Shown here in pieces: positions 12,804-16,178 of a DNA stretch of 16,178 nt. The stretch comes from Hyphomicrobiales bacterium (lineage in GTDB: Bacteria > Pseudomonadota > Alphaproteobacteria > Rhizobiales > Rhizobiaceae). The stretch covers positions 1 to 16,178 of the forward strand of contig JAATGD010000316.1 in assembly GCA_015654965.1 (NCBI GenBank), written 5' to 3'. A program made the position numbers and the translations under genes. The notes beneath the pieces are model-generated. The model saw only the letters and a list, made by a program, of their open reading frames with translations. It had not been told where the DNA came from and ran no database searches. The first letter of the stretch is position 1. Every line of letters begins with the position of its first letter.

Positions 12804-15799
12804 GTGACATGCGCGTCAATCATAAAACCCGCGTCAACCGGCAAAAGCCTGTACGCTTCACCTTCAACGGCAAGAGCTATTCCGGCTTTGAGGGCGACAC
12901 GCTCGCCTCTGCCCTGCTTGGCGCGGGCGAGCATCTTCTGGGCCGTTCGTTCAAATATCACCGTCCGCGCGGCATTCTGTCCGCCGGTTCCGAAGAGCCG
13001 AATGCGCTTGTCGGCGTCACACGCGATCAGGCGCGGTTCGAGCCCAATAGCCGCGCGACCGTGCTGGAACTCTATGACGGGTTGAAAGCCAATAGCCAGA
13101 ACCACTGGCCGTCGCTCAAACACGATGTCGGCGCGATCAATGACGCCTTTGGCATGTTTTTTTCGGCCGGTTTTTACTACAAAACCTTCATGTGGCCCAA
13201 AAGCTTCTGGAACAAGGTCTATGAGCCTTTTATCCGTGGGGCTGCGGGGCTTGGCATATCGCCATCGCAAGCCGATCCTGACAGTTACGCCAGCCGCTAT
13301 GCGTTTTGCGATGTGCTGGTGGTGGGCGCGGGACCTGCGGGACTTGCGGCAGCGCTTGAAGCAGCCAAAAGCGGCGCAAAAGTCATGCTCGTTGACGAGC
13401 AGGCGGAAATGGGCGGTTCTCTTTTGTCCGAACCCGAACCCGTCATCAATGGCCGCGCCAGCTGGGACTGGCTTGATGAGACTTTAGCTGCACTCAAAGC
13501 CAACCCGAATGTCACGCTTTTGCCGCGCACCACGGCGATTGGCTATTACCATCAGAACATGCTCGGTCTTTGCGAGCGCCTGACCGATCATCTGGCCAAA
13601 CCCGACAGCAATGCCCCGCGTGAACGCATGTGGCGGGTGCGCGCAAATCAGGTCGTGCTGGCACAAGGGTCGATTGAAAAGCCGCTGGTCTTTGCCGGCA
13701 ATGACCGCCCCGGCGTGATGCTGGCATCCGCCGCGCGCACCTATCTCAACCGCTATGGGGTCAAGGTCGGTAACAAGGCCGTGGTCGTCACATCCCACGA
13801 CAGCGCATGGCTTGCGGCTTTCGATCTCGCGGTTGCAGGCGTTTCAGTCCCAGCCATCATCGACGTGCGTGAAAATGTTGCCGACAGCCTCGTCAACCGC
13901 GCAAAAATGCTCGGCATCGAGGTGCTCACCGGCTGGACGGTGAGCGACACGAGCGGACGGCATCGTGTATCGTCGGTGCGGGTCAATCCGGTTCAAAATG
14001 GCGCGGTCGGGGCGGCACGTACCATTGCCTGCGATGTGGTGCTGATGTCGGGCGGCTGGACCCCGAGCGTGCATCTCTTCTCGCACACGCGAGGCGCGCT
14101 TGTCTGGGATGAGGCGCGGCAGATTTATTTGCCCGGTAAGGCGACCGAGGAAAGCCGGGTCGCAGGTGCTGGCAATGGCGATTTCGATTTGCAGACAGCT
14201 CTTCGCGAAGGTGCGCAAGCGGGTGCGGACGCGGCAAAAGATGCAGGCTACAAGGTCAAGCCTTCCGAATATGCGGTTGCCGGTGATTTCATCTGCGAAG
14301 GTGTGAATTGCCGCGAATTGCCGACGGATCGCGATCCGGTAAAAATCAAGGCTTTCATCGATTTCCAGAACGATGTGACGGCCAAGGATATTCGCCTTGC
14401 AGTGCGTGAAGGTTTTCACTCCATCGAGCATATCAAGCGCTACACCACCAACGGCATGGCGACCGATCAGGGCAAGACGTCCAATATCAACGGTCTGGCG
14501 GTGGCCTCGGATGCGCTGAAACGCCCGGCCCCACAGGTGGGTCTGACGACTTTTCGCCCGCCTTACACACCGACGACTTTTGGCGCTTTCTGCGGCTATA
14601 ATCGTGGAAAACTGTTCGATGTGACGCGCAAGACGCCGATCGACCCATGGGCGGAGCAGCATGGCGCGGTCTTCGAGCCGGTGTCGCTATGGCGGCGCGC
14701 ATGGTATTTCCCGAAAACCGGCGAAGACATGCATGAGGCCGTGGCCCGCGAATGCAAGGCAGTGCGGCAATCTCTTGGCATGTTCGACGCGTCCACGCTC
14801 GGCAAGATTGAGGTGGTCGGGCCGGATGCCGCGGAATTCATGAACCGCATGTACACCAACCCATGGACGAAACTGGGCGTCGGGCGTTGCCGTTACGGGT
14901 TGTTGCTGGGCGAGGACGGTTTCATCCGCGACGATGGCGTGGTTGGCAGGCTGACGCAGGACCGTTTCCATGTCACGACCACGACAGGGGGCGCGGCACG
15001 CGTTCTCAACATGATGGAGGATTATCTCCAGACCGAGTGGCCGGATTTGAAAGTCTCGCTTACCTCCGCCACCGAACAATGGGCGGTGGTGGCGATCAAC
15101 GGTCCCAATGCGCGAAAGCTGATCGAGCCGATGGTCGAGGGGCTTGATATTGCCGATGAAGCTTTCCCGCATATGTCGGTTGCGGAATGCAAATTCTTAG
15201 GCGTTCCGGCGCGTCTTTTCCGCATGAGCTTTACCGGCGAACTGGGCTTTGAGATCAATGTGCCATCGCGCTATGGTCTGGCTCTTTGGCAGGCGCTTTG
15301 TGAGGCGGGAAAGCCCTATGACATTACGCCTTATGGTACCGAAACCATGCATGTGCTGCGCGCCGAAAAGGGCTATATCATCGTGGGGCAGGACACCGAT
15401 GGCACGGTGACGCCGGACGATGCCGGTCTGAACTGGGCGATTGGCAAGCAGAAGCCGGATTTTGTCGGCAAACGCTCGCTTGCGCGCCCCGATATGCTCA
15501 AACCCGACCGCAAGCATCTCGTGGGGCTGCTCACAAAAGACCCGAAGCTGGTGCTCGAAGAAGGTGCGCAGATTGTTGCGGACCCAAAGCAGGCGCTGCC
15601 GATGACCATGATCGGTCATGTCACCTCGTCCTACTGGAGCGAGACGCTGGGCCGCTCGATTGCGCTTGCCGTTGTCGCAGGCGGCAAGGCGCGCATGGGC
15701 GAAACGCTTTATATGCCGATGCCGGATGGTCAAGTGCATGAAGCGGTGGTTTCAGGCACGGTTTTCTATGATCCCGAAGGCAAGAAATTGAATGGATAA
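12800..15799 (+). CDS. soxA: Sarcosine oxidase alpha subunit
   Basis: Large subunit of 999 residues, the usual length. Residues ~10-110 form a ferredoxin-like fold (FTFNGKSYSGFEGDTLASALL, in part) that lacks any cluster-binding cysteines, as is normal for SoxA. A dinucleotide-binding domain follows with VLVVGAGPAGLAAALEA (G176 onward), binding NAD+. The C-terminal ~375 residues, starting around FEPVSLWRRAWYF at ~624, are a GcvT-like tetrahydrofolate domain, where the methylene group is passed to H4folate to form 5,10-methylene-H4folate. Together with SoxB the complex makes glycine, methylene-folate and hydrogen peroxide. It overlaps soxD by 4 nt and soxG by 8 nt. No frameshift is seen. Confidence 0.97.
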   Translation: MSDMRVNHKTRVNRQKPVRFTFNGKSYSGFEGDTLASALLGAGEHLLGRSFKYHRPRGILSAGSEEPNALVGVTRDQARFEPNSRATVLELYDGLKANSQNHWPSLKHDVGAINDAFGMFFSAGFYYKTFMWPKSFWNKVYEPFIRGAAGLGISPSQADPDSYASRYAFCDVLVVGAGPAGLAAALEAAKSGAKVMLVDEQAEMGGSLLSEPEPVINGRASWDWLDETLAALKANPNVTLLPRTTAIGYYHQNMLGLCERLTDHLAKPDSNAPRERMWRVRANQVVLAQGSIEKPLVFAGNDRPGVMLASAARTYLNRYGVKVGNKAVVVTSHDSAWLAAFDLAVAGVSVPAIIDVRENVADSLVNRAKMLGIEVLTGWTVSDTSGRHRVSSVRVNPVQNGAVGAARTIACDVVLMSGGWTPSVHLFSHTRGALVWDEARQIYLPGKATEESRVAGAGNGDFDLQTALREGAQAGADAAKDAGYKVKPSEYAVAGDFICEGVNCRELPTDRDPVKIKAFIDFQNDVTAKDIRLAVREGFHSIEHIKRYTTNGMATDQGKTSNINGLAVASDALKRPAPQVGLTTFRPPYTPTTFGAFCGYNRGKLFDVTRKTPIDPWAEQHGAVFEPVSLWRRAWYFPKTGEDMHEAVARECKAVRQSLGMFDASTLGKIEVVGPDAAEFMNRMYTNPWTKLGVGRCRYGLLLGEDGFIRDDGVVGRLTQDRFHVTTTTGGAARVLNMMEDYLQTEWPDLKVSLTSATEQWAVVAINGPNARKLIEPMVEGLDIADEAFPHMSVAECKFLGVPARLFRMSFTGELGFEINVPSRYGLALWQALCEAGKPYDITPYGTETMHVLRAEKGYIIVGQDTDGTVTPDDAGLNWAIGKQKPDFVGKRSLARPDMLKPDRKHLVGLLTKDPKLVLEEGAQIVADPKQALPMTMIGHVTSSYWSETLGRSIALAVVAGGKARMGETLYMPMPDGQVHEAVVSGTVFYDPEGKKLNG

Positions 15800-16178
15800 G
15801 ATCATGCTTGTCGAAACCAGACCTTATTCAAGCCGCAAGACCGTCCTTCCCGGACGCGTGGAGATCAATGCGGCCGATGACGCCGCCCGCTTCATCCTGC
15901 GCATTGCGCCCGAAAAAATCGGCTTGGCGGAAAAAGCGCTGGGCGCAAAAATTCCGGCAAAAATCGGCGAATTGCTGAAGACGGCTGAGACAGTTGTTGC
16001 CTGTCTTGGCCCGGATGAGTGGTATATCTGGGCGGATGAAAGCAAAGCGGAGGCGATTGTAAAGGCTTTTGCCAAACTCTATGAGCGCGCACCGCATAAT
16101 CTGACGGATGTCAGTCATCGTGAAACCGGCATCGAGATCAAGGGGCCAAAAGCGGAATGGCTGTTGAACGCCGCATCC
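15792..16178 (+). CDS. soxG: Sarcosine oxidase gamma subunit, C-terminus off window
   Basis: 129 codons are visible and the frame is still open at the right edge; family members are about 180-200 residues long. The start ATG 15792 (MDKIMLVETRPYS) overlaps the last codons of soxA; a second ATG at 15804 is possible. Visible features fit SoxG: an aminomethyltransferase-like fold with LGPDEWYIW at ~72-80 and LTDVSHRETGIEIKGPKAEWLL near the end. The gamma subunit helps assemble the complex with alpha, beta and delta. Codon use and overlap agree with being the fourth gene of the sox operon. Confidence 0.9.
   Translation, partial: MDKIMLVETRPYSSRKTVLPGRVEINAADDAARFILRIAPEKIGLAEKALGAKIPAKIGELLKTAETVVACLGPDEWYIWADESKAEAIVKAFAKLYERAPHNLTDVSHRETGIEIKGPKAEWLLNAAS

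Noticed and set aside
12800..13130. A 2Fe-2S cluster in the SoxA N-terminal ferredoxin-like domain
   Set aside because: The domain has no cysteines for a cluster, which is normal for SoxA and not a loss.
1..16178. Mobile elements, CRISPR arrays, phage or defence genes
   Set aside because: No transposase or integrase motifs, no terminal inverted repeats, no regularly spaced repeats; gene order and composition look like conserved housekeeping chromosome.

Overview
The window looks like the chromosome of an alphaproteobacterium of the order Hyphomicrobiales, most likely the Brucella/Ochrobactrum group. That is an inference from moderately high GC, the gene content (TPP-controlled thiamine operon with thiO/tenA/thiY, CueR-CopA, soxBDAG) and protein style; no database search was made. 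It reads as ordinary chromosome: I see no insertion sequences, integrases, tRNAs, rRNAs or CRISPR arrays.

Layout. (1) Positions 1-1580, minus strand: most of an ABC exporter half-transporter with fused membrane and ATPase domains, cut by the window's left edge. Its upstream region (1581-1877) holds a 20-codon ORF with a perfect Shine-Dalgarno site and terminator-like hairpins, which together resemble a leader-peptide arrangement. (2) Positions 1878-7740, minus strand: one tightly packed thiamine operon, in transcription order thiD-thiO-thiS-thiG-thiE-thiY-tenA-thiX, with overlapping or nearly touching genes throughout. It is preceded by a TPP riboswitch and a good sigma70-type promoter. (3) Positions 7928-8056: compact divergent control region with the thi promoter leftward and a CueR-type 19-bp-spacer promoter rightward. 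(4) Positions 8057-11019: copper exporter copA (plus) and convergent copper sensor cueR (minus). (5) Positions 11239-16178, plus strand: heterotetrameric sarcosine oxidase operon soxB-soxD-soxA-soxG, with soxG cut by the right edge.

How the genes work together. The thi genes supply thiazole phosphate (ThiO makes the glycine imine, ThiS carries sulfur, ThiG builds the ring). They also salvage the pyrimidine: ThiX/ThiY import a pyrimidine precursor, TenA deaminates aminopyrimidine to HMP, and ThiD phosphorylates it. ThiE joins the two halves. No thiC and no transporter ATPase (thiZ) lies in the window. The riboswitch appears to act on translation: an 11-nt stretch inside the aptamer is repeated exactly at the thiD ribosome-binding region, with one complementary anti-SD arm able to pair with either copy. 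CueR should sense Cu(I) and switch on copA. The Sox complex oxidises sarcosine to glycine and passes the methyl carbon to tetrahydrofolate.

I found no clearly new gene system. The points most worth a second look are the riboswitch expression platform, the small ORF ahead of the ABC exporter, and the missing thiZ.
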